From assembly GCA_041946825.1 (NCBI GenBank), contig JBHGBD010000043.1, forward strand, positions 1 through 36,220: a stretch of 36,220 nucleotides of DNA, written 5' to 3'. Source of the DNA: CAZTHM01 sp041946825. GTDB lineage: Bacteria > Acidobacteriota > Terriglobia > UBA7540. Below, piece by piece: positions 21,226-28,053 of the stretch. The position numbers were made by a program, and so were the translations under genes. How positions within the stretch are numbered: position 1 is the stretch's first letter; each line of letters starts with the position of its first letter. The notes beneath the pieces were generated by a model, which worked only from the letters and a program-made list of their open reading frames with translations, searched no databases and had not been told where the DNA came from.

Positions 21226-21254
21226 TTGAATTGATGCCATAAATATGGTATAAA
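21226..21254 (+). promoter_or_regulatory. Promoter/operator of the VapBC-like pair
   Basis: -35 TTGAAT (21226-21231), a 17-bp spacer and -10 TATAAA (21249-21254), ending six bases before the ATG at 21261, so the message is probably leaderless. The spacer ends in a palindrome CCATAAATATGG (21237-21248), a plausible operator for the ribbon-helix-helix antitoxin. Confidence 0.65.
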
Positions 21255-21260
21255 TGTTTC

Positions 21261-21491
21261 ATGCGAACGACGGTGGACATTCCCGACCCCATTTACCGTC
21301 ACCTGAAGGCCAAAGCCGCGCGGGAAGGGCGGTCAGTGCGAGAGTTGATCTTGCGAGGAACCGAGAGGGAGCTGCGGTCGCGCGCCAAGGCGCGGCCGCA
21401 GCGAGTTCGTCTTCCCATCGTTCGGTCGAAGCGTCCGGGGGCTCTTCAACTCGACAATGCCAAAATCTACGAAATCATTCCTTTTCCCTGA
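21261..21491 (+). CDS. Ribbon-helix-helix antitoxin (VapB-like)
   Basis: 76 residues. The N-terminus MRTTVDIPDPIYRHLKAKAA followed by REGRSVRELILRGTERELR is a ribbon-helix-helix DNA-binding unit (strand TTVDIP, then two helices). The C-terminal half (SKRPGALQLDNAKIYEIIPFP) is the usual unstructured segment that wraps a PIN toxin. Its stop lies 35 bp inside the next gene, the typical antitoxin-toxin overlap. By family, the dimer binds the operator (palindrome in the promoter spacer) and represses the pair. The start is set by the -10 box six bases upstream; there is no Shine-Dalgarno. Confidence 0.85.
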   Translation: MRTTVDIPDPIYRHLKAKAAREGRSVRELILRGTERELRSRAKARPQRVRLPIVRSKRPGALQLDNAKIYEIIPFP

Positions 21492-21906
21492 TGTGAACGT
21501 TTGGATCGCCCTGACTTATGACGGGCATGTCCACCATCGGGTCGCCACGCGATGGTTTCAATCGTTGGGTACGAATGCGCGGCTCTTTTTCTGCCGGGTG
21601 ACGCAACTGGGTTTGTTGCGCTTGCTGACCACCGAGAAGGTGATGGGGGAAAAGGAAGTGTTGAGCCAGGCGCAGGCTTGGGATGCGTATGATCGATGGC
21701 TTCAGGATGAACGAGTGATGTTTCTTGCCGAGCCACCGGAAATTGAAGCCGCTTTTCGTGTGGCGTCACGCTCGCCTCGGCCCGGTCCGAAGGAGTGGGC
21801 CGATTCGTATCTCGCGGCGTTCGCCCAGACCGCGAACCTTACGCTCGTGACCTTCGACCGAGCGCTCCGATTGAAGGTAGGGCAGTCACTTCTCCTGACA
21901 CCATAG
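21457..21906 (+). CDS. VapC-like PIN-domain ribonuclease toxin
   Basis: 149 residues. PIN-domain acid residues are visible: Asp12 in FPDVNVWIAL, Asp116 in WADSYLAAFA and Asp134 in LVTFDRAL, which would bind the catalytic Mg2+/Mn2+. HVHHRVATRWF and FCRVTQLGLLRLLT match the subgroup annotated as TA-system VapC PIN proteins. It would cleave specific RNAs, often tRNA or rRNA loops, when the antitoxin is lost. It overlaps the antitoxin gene by 35 bp and so is probably translationally coupled. The frame looks intact, unlike that of the HicAB pair. Confidence 0.88.
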   Translation: MPKSTKSFLFPDVNVWIALTYDGHVHHRVATRWFQSLGTNARLFFCRVTQLGLLRLLTTEKVMGEKEVLSQAQAWDAYDRWLQDERVMFLAEPPEIEAAFRVASRSPRPGPKEWADSYLAAFAQTANLTLVTFDRALRLKVGQSLLLTP

Positions 21907-22017
21907 TTTGACTCCCCGCCATAACGTTTGAAGCGGGTATATCCCCGGTTGCGCCGGACACGCGCCGGTTGTAGACTGAATTCGCCAGGGTCTATTTCTA
22001 AAGAGCGAGGAAGAAGT

Positions 22018-23412
22018 ATGGTTTCTCCGATTCGCAGTGAATGGGTCCGCCAGCGGACGGGACCGATTGTGACGCAGATGCATTACGCCCGGCAGGGCAA
22101 CGTCACGGAAGAGATGGAGTACGTGGCGAAGCGCGAAAACCTCGCGCCGGAGCAGGTACGCGACGAGGTGGCGCGCGGGCGCATGATTATTCCCGCCAAC
22201 CTCCGCCACGTCGAGCTGGAGCCGATGGCGATCGGGATCGCGGCCAAATGCAAAATCAACGCCAACATCGGCAATTCCTCCAGCGCTTCGAACATCGACC
22301 AGGAACTGGAGAAGCTGCACACCTCCGTCCACTACGGCGCCGACACGGTCATGGATCTCTCAACGGGCGGCGACATCCACCGGATTCGCGAGGCGATTCT
22401 GCGCGCCAGCCCCGTGCCCATCGGCACCGTGCCGATTTACGAAGCTCTGGCGCGCGTCACGCACGTTCGCGATCTGACGCCGGAAATCATGCTGGAGGTC
22501 ATCGAGGAGCAGGCGGCGCAGGGCGTCGATTACATGACGATTCACGCCGGTGTGCTGCGCGAGTTCATCCCCATGACGCGCAAGCGCATCACCGGGATTG
22601 TCAGCCGCGGCGGCGCCATCATGGCGCAGTGGTCGGTGGAGAACGATCGGGAGAACTTCCTGTACACGCATTTCGAGGAGATCTGCAGGATCTTCCAGAA
22701 GTACGACGTCTCGTTCTCGCTCGGCGACGGGCTGCGGCCCGGCTGCCTGGCCGACGCCAGCGACGAGGCGCAATTTGCCGAGCTGCGGGTTCTCGGCGAA
22801 CTGACGAAGAAAGCCTGGGAGTACGACGTCCAGGTGATGATCGAGGGCCCCGGGCACATCCCGATGGACCAGATTAAGCTCCAGGTGGACAAGGAAATTG
22901 AGCTGTGCCACGAGGCGCCGTTCTACACGCTCGGGCCGCTGGTGACCGACATCGCGCCCGGCTACGACCACATCACTTCGGCGATCGGCGCGGCGATGAT
23001 CGGCTGGCACGGCGCGTCGATGCTCTGCTATGTGACGCCCAAGGAGCATCTCGGCCTTCCCAACAAGGACGACGTGCGGCAGGGCATCATCGCCTACAAA
23101 ATCGCCGCCCACGCCGCCGACGTGGCGCGCCACCGCCCCGGCGCGCGTGACCGCGACGACGCGCTCAGCTACGCGCGATTTCTCTTCGACTGGAACAAGC
23201 AGTTCCAGCTCTCGCTCGATCCCGAAACCGCGCGCTCGATGCACGACGAGACACTCGCCGACGACTATTACAAAGACGCCGCCTTTTGCTCGATGTGCGG
23301 GCCGAAATTCTGCTCGATGAATACGACGCAGACGCTCGAGAAGCACCTCGGGCTCAATCAGGCAGAGCGCGAGCAGAAATTTGTGGAATTGCTGGCGAAA
23401 GTTCAGAGTTGA
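22018..23412 (+). CDS. thiC: Phosphomethylpyrimidine synthase ThiC
   Basis: 464 residues from the ATG at 22018, with GAGGAAGAAG just upstream. ThiC rearranges aminoimidazole ribotide to the thiamine pyrimidine HMP-P by a radical SAM reaction. Family signatures are strong: NANIGNSS, VHYGADTVMDLSTGGDI, REFIPM, SVENDRENFLYTHFEEI, SFSLGDGLRPGC, EGPGHIPMDQI, GPLVTDIAPGYDHITSAIG (quoted separately) and the atypical C-terminal cluster motif CSMCGPKFCSM. The N-terminal ~100-residue extension of the E. coli type is absent, as in the shorter ThiC forms. I saw no TPP riboswitch in the 110 bp upstream. No other thi gene is nearby. Confidence 0.97.
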   Translation: MVSPIRSEWVRQRTGPIVTQMHYARQGNVTEEMEYVAKRENLAPEQVRDEVARGRMIIPANLRHVELEPMAIGIAAKCKINANIGNSSSASNIDQELEKLHTSVHYGADTVMDLSTGGDIHRIREAILRASPVPIGTVPIYEALARVTHVRDLTPEIMLEVIEEQAAQGVDYMTIHAGVLREFIPMTRKRITGIVSRGGAIMAQWSVENDRENFLYTHFEEICRIFQKYDVSFSLGDGLRPGCLADASDEAQFAELRVLGELTKKAWEYDVQVMIEGPGHIPMDQIKLQVDKEIELCHEAPFYTLGPLVTDIAPGYDHITSAIGAAMIGWHGASMLCYVTPKEHLGLPNKDDVRQGIIAYKIAAHAADVARHRPGARDRDDALSYARFLFDWNKQFQLSLDPETARSMHDETLADDYYKDAAFCSMCGPKFCSMNTTQTLEKHLGLNQAEREQKFVELLAKVQS

Positions 23413-23633
23413 TGGATTTGGGTTGACCGCCTTTCCGCGGCAACCGAAGAGCGTTTTCAGGGCTTGACCGCAAAACTGAATTGAATCCGGGTGTGCAGGC
23501 GCCACCCGCGGTGGACTGTCGGAGGACCGCGTTCTCGGAGAACTCGGGACGCAGCGTGTTGATTCATTGACGCAGGAAATTTCCCGCTGCCCGAGCCCTT
23601 GCCAGGCCGAAAAATTCCAAGGAGGAAAAGAAT

Positions 23634-24710
23634 ATGGACGCAACAGCAACGCAGAAGCAGACACGAATCAAGGGAGCCGTTCAGGGAGGCGAAGCGGCAA
23701 CGCCAGTGGCGCCGCCCAATCCGGCACGGATCTTCCAGACCATCAATGCCTTTCAGCAGACCGCGGCGATGCGGGCGGCGGTTGAGCTCGATGTTTTCAC
23801 GGCCATCGGGGAAGGTCAAAACACCGTGGCCCAGATCGCGCGGCGTGCCAACGCGTCGGAGCGCGGCATCCGGATCCTTTGTGACACTCTCACGATTGTG
23901 GGTTTTCTTACCAAGAATTCGAGCCATTACGGCCTTGCGCCGGATGCCGCTATGTTCCTCGACCGCCGGTCTCCCGCCTACCTCGGGACGATGGTGCGTT
24001 TCCTCAACGCTCCTGAGCTTATGAGGCCGTACGACAATCTCACGGAAGCTGTGCGCAAGGGCGGCACGGTGTTGCCCGGCGAAGGAACGGTCGCTCCGGA
24101 GAATCCGATCTGGGTGGAATTTGCGCGCTCGATGGCGCCGCTGATGAACATGTCGGCGGAAGCGATTGCGCAGATGGTCGGCGGGGACAAGATTCAAAAG
24201 TGCCGCGTGCTCGATATCGCCGCGGGGCACGGTTTGTTCGGCATCACCATCGCCCGGCACAATGCCCAGGCGGAAATTGTGGCGCTCGACTGGCCGAAGG
24301 TTCTCGAGGTGGCAAAGGAGAATGCGAAGAAAGCGGGGGTTGAAAGCCGCTATTCCACCATCGCCGGCAGCGCGTTTGAGGTGGATTTCGGGAGCGGCTA
24401 CGACATCGTCCTGCTCACGAATATCCTGCATCACTTCGATGTTCCGACCTGCGAGTCGCTTATGAAGAAGGTCCACGCGGCGCTCGCGCCCGGCGGCCGC
24501 GCCGTGACGCTCGAGTTCGTTCCCAACGACGACCGGATTACGCCGCCGGATGCGGCGTACTTCAGCATGATTATGCTGGGAACGACGGCGCACGGCGATG
24601 CATACACCTTCGCGGAATTCGACCGCATGTTCCGCAACGCGGGCTTCACGCGCAGCGAACATACCCGGCTCGAGCAATCGGCGGAATCCGTGATCGTTTC
24701 CTATAAGTAG
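23634..24710 (+). CDS. SAM-dependent O-methyltransferase (plant-OMT/hydroxyneurosporene type)
   Basis: 358 residues from an ATG with AAGGAGG upstream, one of the strongest ribosome binding sites here. A winged-helix dimerisation domain (about 25-110; NPARIFQTINAFQQTAAMRAAVELDVFTAIG, IARRANASERGIRILCDTLTIVGFLT, quoted in parts) precedes the Rossmann methyltransferase domain: VLDIAAGHGLFG at ~190-201, ALDW, LLTNILHHFD and LAPGGRAVTLEFVPND. This is the layout of O-methyltransferase family 2 enzymes, which methylate hydroxyls of small aromatic or isoprenoid compounds. The substrate is unknown. A second methyltransferase follows 88 bp downstream, behind a hairpin, so they may be separate units. 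Confidence 0.9.
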   Translation: MDATATQKQTRIKGAVQGGEAATPVAPPNPARIFQTINAFQQTAAMRAAVELDVFTAIGEGQNTVAQIARRANASERGIRILCDTLTIVGFLTKNSSHYGLAPDAAMFLDRRSPAYLGTMVRFLNAPELMRPYDNLTEAVRKGGTVLPGEGTVAPENPIWVEFARSMAPLMNMSAEAIAQMVGGDKIQKCRVLDIAAGHGLFGITIARHNAQAEIVALDWPKVLEVAKENAKKAGVESRYSTIAGSAFEVDFGSGYDIVLLTNILHHFDVPTCESLMKKVHAALAPGGRAVTLEFVPNDDRITPPDAAYFSMIMLGTTAHGDAYTFAEFDRMFRNAGFTRSEHTRLEQSAESVIVSYK

Positions 24711-24727
24711 CACCAGGCCAGGTCATC

Positions 24728-24764
24728 ACGAAGGCGGGGGAGCAAACATTCCTTCCGCCTTCGT
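24728..24764 (+). terminator. Hairpin between two methyltransferase genes
   Basis: ACGAAGGCGG (24728-24737) pairs with CCGCCTTCGT (24755-24764), a perfect 10-bp stem with a 17-base loop. No T-run follows, so it may be a weak terminator or an mRNA-stabilising structure. Confidence 0.35.
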
Positions 24765-24797
24765 CGAGCCTTGCTCTGCGATATAGTGGTGGCCGCC

Positions 24798-25484
24798 ATG
24801 CCGGAAAGCACGGTTCGAGAGAATCTTAAGAGAGAATTCAATCGCTGGGCGGAAGAAGGCCGCGGTGAGGAGATGGAGTCGCACCATCTTCCCATCGTCG
24901 AGCCCACGCTGGAGCTGATGAATATCCAACCTGCCGACCGGATTCTCGACCTGGGCTGCGGCACGGGTTGGCTGGTGCGCAAGATCGCCTCGATGGTGAC
25001 GGAAGGCGAGGTGGTCGGCGTGGATGTTTCAGATGAAATGATTCGCCGCGCTCAGACCGCGAGCGCCGGCTTGCCGAGGGTTGCGTTCCTCCAGGGAATT
25101 GCAGAGAGAATCCCTTCGACGGATGGCCGCTTTACGAAGGTTATTTCGGTAGAGTCCGCGTATTACTGGCCGGAACCGGCACAAGGGCTTCGAGAGATCT
25201 TCCGTGTGCTTGCGCCCGGCAGCTCAGCGTGGATTCTGATCAACTACTATCGTGACAACCCGTACTGTCATCAGTGGGGAGCCCACTTCAACACGCCCGC
25301 ACATCTGCTATCCGCCGAAGAATGGGCGGACAAGTTTCGAACCGCGGGCTTTGCCGGCGTCGCCCACCAGCGAATTCCCGACAATTCCCCTACGCCGGAG
25401 GTTTACACCGGCCGCTGGTTTCGCGATGCGGATGAGTTGAAGAACTTCAAGCGCGAGGGGGCCTTGCTGGTTCACGGCGTATAG
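24798..25484 (+). CDS. Class I SAM-dependent methyltransferase
   Basis: 228 residues. The ATG at 24798 lies 10 bases after a possible -10 (TATAGT, 24782-24787). Motif I ILDLGCGTGWLV, motif II VVGVDVSDEMIRRAQ and post-motifs (GIAERIPSTDGRFTKVISVESAYYWPEP, FRVLAPGSSAWILINYYRDN, quoted in parts) place it among UbiE/COQ5-like type 11 methyltransferases. The C-terminus contains conserved SAEEWADKFRTAGF and VYTGRWFRD. The substrate is a small molecule that cannot be named. Followed by nuoB after 152 bp. Confidence 0.88.
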   Translation: MPESTVRENLKREFNRWAEEGRGEEMESHHLPIVEPTLELMNIQPADRILDLGCGTGWLVRKIASMVTEGEVVGVDVSDEMIRRAQTASAGLPRVAFLQGIAERIPSTDGRFTKVISVESAYYWPEPAQGLREIFRVLAPGSSAWILINYYRDNPYCHQWGAHFNTPAHLLSAEEWADKFRTAGFAGVAHQRIPDNSPTPEVYTGRWFRDADELKNFKREGALLVHGV

Positions 25485-25563
25485 CCCGCCCGCTAGGTTG
25501 TCGATAACTCGCGGCCCGCTGAAGTCGCCGGGGAATAGTTGCGAGAAGCTGGTGCGCGGGAGG

Positions 25564-25569
25564 TATAAT
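25564..25569 (+). promoter_or_regulatory. -10 box upstream of nuoB
   Basis: A perfect TATAAT, 67 bases before the nuoB ATG. TTGCGA at 25539-25544 could be a -35 with a long 19-bp spacer. This supports nuoB having its own transcript rather than being the remnant of an operon. Confidence 0.4.
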
Positions 25570-25636
25570 AAATAGCGCGGGGTCTGGGCGTTCATATTCC
25601 TCTTCCCTAATGATCGGGAGTCCGCGAGGTTGATGC

Positions 25637-26212
25637 ATGGGGTGGGTAGAAAACCGGTTTGAAAAAAACATCATCACCACGACGGTGGACTACGTCTTCA
25701 ACTGGGCGCGTAAATCCGCGCTCTGGCCGCTGACGTTTGGACTGGCGTGCTGCGCCATCGAAATGATCGCCTCCACGACGTCGCGCTTCGACATGGCGCG
25801 CTTCGGTGCGGAGGTTTTTCGCCCCAGCCCGCGCCAGGCTGACCTGATGATCGTGGCCGGCACGGTGACGCTCAAGATGGCGCCGGTGATTCAACGGATC
25901 TGGGAGCAGATGCCCGATCCGAAGTGGTGCATCTCGATGGGCGCCTGTTCGAGCGTGGGCGGGCCGTTCAACACCTACGCCGTGTTGCAGGGCGTGGACA
26001 AGATCGTTCCAGTGGACGTTTACGTGGTGGGTTGTCCGCCCCGCCCGGAGAATCTCTTCTATGGGCTCCTCAAGTTGCAGGAGAAAATCGACAGCATGAC
26101 GCTTGCCAAGCGGCCTACGGAGGTGCGCCTGGACGAGTCGATGCTGGAAGAATTCAAGAAGTCGGTGCGCATCGGCAAGGCCGGGACGCCGGAATTGGTG
26201 CAGTTCGGATAA
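25637..26212 (+). CDS. nuoB: NADH-quinone oxidoreductase subunit B
   Basis: 191 residues. NuoB carries cluster N2, the last Fe-S centre before quinone in complex I. Ligands are intact: tandem Cys38-Cys39 (FGLACCAIEM), Cys104 (MGACSSVGG) and Cys133 (VGCPPRPE). RFGAEVFRPSPRQADLMIVAG and NTYAVLQGVDKIVPVDVYV are further NuoB signatures (the latter quoted in part). The C-terminal ~40 residues (KRPTEVRLDESMLEEFKKSV) exceed the core fold, as in many bacterial forms. No nuoA, nuoC or other complex I gene is next to it; the neighbours are a methyltransferase and a Rieske-type protein 43 bp downstream. It is either part of a split nuo set or a separately kept paralogue. Confidence 0.95.
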   Translation: MGWVENRFEKNIITTTVDYVFNWARKSALWPLTFGLACCAIEMIASTTSRFDMARFGAEVFRPSPRQADLMIVAGTVTLKMAPVIQRIWEQMPDPKWCISMGACSSVGGPFNTYAVLQGVDKIVPVDVYVVGCPPRPENLFYGLLKLQEKIDSMTLAKRPTEVRLDESMLEEFKKSVRIGKAGTPELVQFG

Positions 26213-26255
26213 TCCATCCTCGAGAACGCTAAGCAACTCAAGTGGGGAATCAGCA

Positions 26256-26561
26256 GTGGCCGGTTTTGTCAAAGTCGCGAGTGTCGCTGAGCTCCCTGCT
26301 GGCTCTTGCAAGGCGGTGGAAGTGGACGGCAAAACGATCGCGCTGTTCAACGTGAGCGGTCAAGTTTTCGCCCTCGACAACACTTGCTTACACCAGGGCG
26401 GGCCGCTGGGAGAAGGAACGCTCGAAGGCGACGTCGTCACTTGCCCCTGGCACATGTGGGAATACAATGTTCGCACCGGTGAGAAGGTCGGCAATCCAGC
26501 ACTCAAGATTGCTGCTTACCCCGTTCAGGTCGAGGGGAACGACATCAAGGTCGCCGTTTAA
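26256..26561 (+). CDS. Small Rieske [2Fe-2S] ferredoxin
   Basis: 101 residues from a GTG at 26256, with GTGGGG about ten bases upstream. The Rieske ligands are clear: CLHQGG (Cys, His) and CPWHMWEYN (Cys, His), 18-20 residues apart, binding one [2Fe-2S]. The length fits the NirD/biphenyl-dioxygenase-ferredoxin-like group: soluble one-electron carriers or small subunits. The N-terminus FVKVASVAELPAGSCKAVEV is typical. It follows nuoB by 43 bp and could be co-transcribed. Its electron partner is unknown; no oxygenase or nitrite reductase gene is nearby. Confidence 0.92.
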   Translation: MAGFVKVASVAELPAGSCKAVEVDGKTIALFNVSGQVFALDNTCLHQGGPLGEGTLEGDVVTCPWHMWEYNVRTGEKVGNPALKIAAYPVQVEGNDIKVAV

Positions 26562-26744
26562 TTGGTTGTGGATTGTCGGTTGTAAGTTGTTCGTTGGCCG
26601 AAGATTGACTCCGACGGTCTTTTCCCTAACAGCCTGTGACTGGTGAGGTCGCCTGCCTACTGGACTTGAGCAAGTTAGAACCGGCAACTAACAACTCACA
26701 ACAGACCACTGACAACTGGCAACAGGGAACTGGCAACTGAAATC
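26562..26744. repeat. Low-complexity intergenic tracts before mutM
   Basis: 26564-26600 is TTGGTTGTGGATTGTCGGTTG-like (units shown in part), and 26682-26743 is a run of GGCAACTAACAACTCACAAC-like units ending directly at the mutM ATG. Any native ribosome binding site of mutM is replaced by this tract. Confidence 0.65.
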
Positions 26745-27638
26745 ATGCCCGAACTTCCCGAAGTCGAAACGGTGCTGCGTGGCCTCCGCGCGCGCGCCCT
26801 CGGCCGTCGGATTACGACGGTTGAAGTGCGCCATCCCGGCGCGATTGCGGGCGACGCGACGGATTTTGTGCGCTCCGTCGAGGGGCGAGTCATCAAGTCG
26901 CTCGAGCGGAAGGGGAAGGCGTTGGCCGTTTCTCTCGTCGGGTCCGATGGAGAGCCGCCACAATTTCTCCTGATCCGCCTGGGGATGACGGGGCAAATCA
27001 CCGTTGGCTCCGCGGCGGCGCCTGTCGAGACCCACACGCACGTCCGACTCAGCCTGGATGATGGCCGCGAAGAAGTGCGCTTCCGCGACCCGCGGCGGTT
27101 CGGGCGACTGCGGTGCTGCACGCAGGGCGAATTGCGGGCGGTTTTTGGCAAGCTCGGCCCGGACGCTCAGTTGATTTCTGAAGAACAGTTTGGCGCGGCA
27201 ATGCGCGGCCGCCGCGGCGCAATCAAGAGCTGGCTGATGAACCAGCAGATGCTGGCCGGGCTTGGCAACATTTACGCCGACGAAGCGCTGTTTCTGGCGC
27301 GGATCCATCCACTGGCGCAGCCGGGAAATATTCCCATGGAAAAAGCGCGCGCACTTTATCGGGCGGTAAAGCGCGTGCTGAAACTCGCCGTCGAGCTTCA
27401 AGGAACGAGTTTCCGCGACTACATTGACATCGAGGGTCGGCCAGGGAATTACACCCCGCGCCTGCGCGTTTACCAGCGTACGGGCGAGCCCTGCCGACGC
27501 TGCAAGCAGCCTATCCGTCGCCTGGTCATCGCCGGCCGCAGCAGCCATTTCTGCCCGCGCTGCCAGCCCCGGCCCCGGCAGGTCGCGGGCCTGCGCGGCC
27601 CGCGCTCGAGCCGGGCGGCCAAACGTGCGGCAGCTTAG
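26745..27638 (+). CDS. mutM: Formamidopyrimidine-DNA glycosylase (Fpg/MutM)
   Basis: 297 residues. The N-terminus MPELPEVETV has the catalytic Pro (residue 2) and Glu3. SLERKGKAL holds the conserved Lys, and LGMTGQI, RDPRRFGRL and NQQMLAGLGNIYADEALF (helix-two-turn-helix) are all present. The C-terminal zinc finger is complete: CRRC...CPRC within YQRTGEPCRRCKQPI and SSHFCPRCQ. It excises 8-oxoguanine and formamidopyrimidines and nicks the strand. The final ~25 basic residues (RQVAGLRGPRSSRAAKRAAA) exceed the core length. It stands alone; its start codon follows a low-complexity tract rather than a Shine-Dalgarno. Confidence 0.96.
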   Translation: MPELPEVETVLRGLRARALGRRITTVEVRHPGAIAGDATDFVRSVEGRVIKSLERKGKALAVSLVGSDGEPPQFLLIRLGMTGQITVGSAAAPVETHTHVRLSLDDGREEVRFRDPRRFGRLRCCTQGELRAVFGKLGPDAQLISEEQFGAAMRGRRGAIKSWLMNQQMLAGLGNIYADEALFLARIHPLAQPGNIPMEKARALYRAVKRVLKLAVELQGTSFRDYIDIEGRPGNYTPRLRVYQRTGEPCRRCKQPIRRLVIAGRSSHFCPRCQPRPRQVAGLRGPRSSRAAKRAAA

Positions 27639-27771
27639 AAGAGCTCTATCATCGACGGTGTCCGACCGTGGTATGCTTTTGCCCACGGGTTAGGGGCGAA
27701 CCCGAGGATGGGATAGCGGCAGGCTTTGGAGTGCCTCGTGGCGTCAGAGACGAGGATTGGGATCCAGGATT

Positions 27772-28020
27772 ATGGCGATCATTGATAACGGAAAGCTCTA
27801 CGGCATTGCTTGCGCCGACATTAAGAAGCAATCGACGAGTTGGCTGAAGGGGGCGCGGAAATTGCTGGCGAAAATCCGCGAGACGGGAGAGGAAGTGAAG
27901 GACCTCGAAACGATCGAGAAGGAAGTCCATGATGAGCTCGATCGTCGCCTCTCGACCGGCGCGCCCGCCGAGGATCAGGTCACTCGAATCGAGCCGGAAA
28001 AGATGCGCGAGGGCCGCTAA
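27772..28020 (+). CDS. Small helical hypothetical protein
   Basis: 82 residues from the ATG at 27772 (another in-frame ATG lies five codons earlier). It begins MAIIDNGKLYGIACADIKKQ, then STSWLKGARKLLAKIRETGEEVKDLETIEKEVHDELDRRL (quoted in part), a long charged helix, and a polar tail. I do not recognise a family. Codon use resembles its neighbours. It lies 33 bp before the glycosyltransferase gene and may share its transcript. A TATGCT at 27672 and a CCTCGT/ACGAGG hairpin lie upstream. Confidence 0.55.
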   Translation: MAIIDNGKLYGIACADIKKQSTSWLKGARKLLAKIRETGEEVKDLETIEKEVHDELDRRLSTGAPAEDQVTRIEPEKMREGR

Positions 28021-28053
28021 GCGTTTTCGAGGAATATCGCAAAAACCGGACCT

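Noticed and set aside
21907..22017. A TPP riboswitch before thiC
   Set aside because: I looked for the CTGAGA and ACCTGATCTGG-type conserved parts and found neither.
22360..24713. Two long minus-strand frames (22360-23664 and 23457-24713)
   Set aside because: Both are antisense to thiC and the O-methyltransferase, which are unmistakable; no protein features are seen in them.
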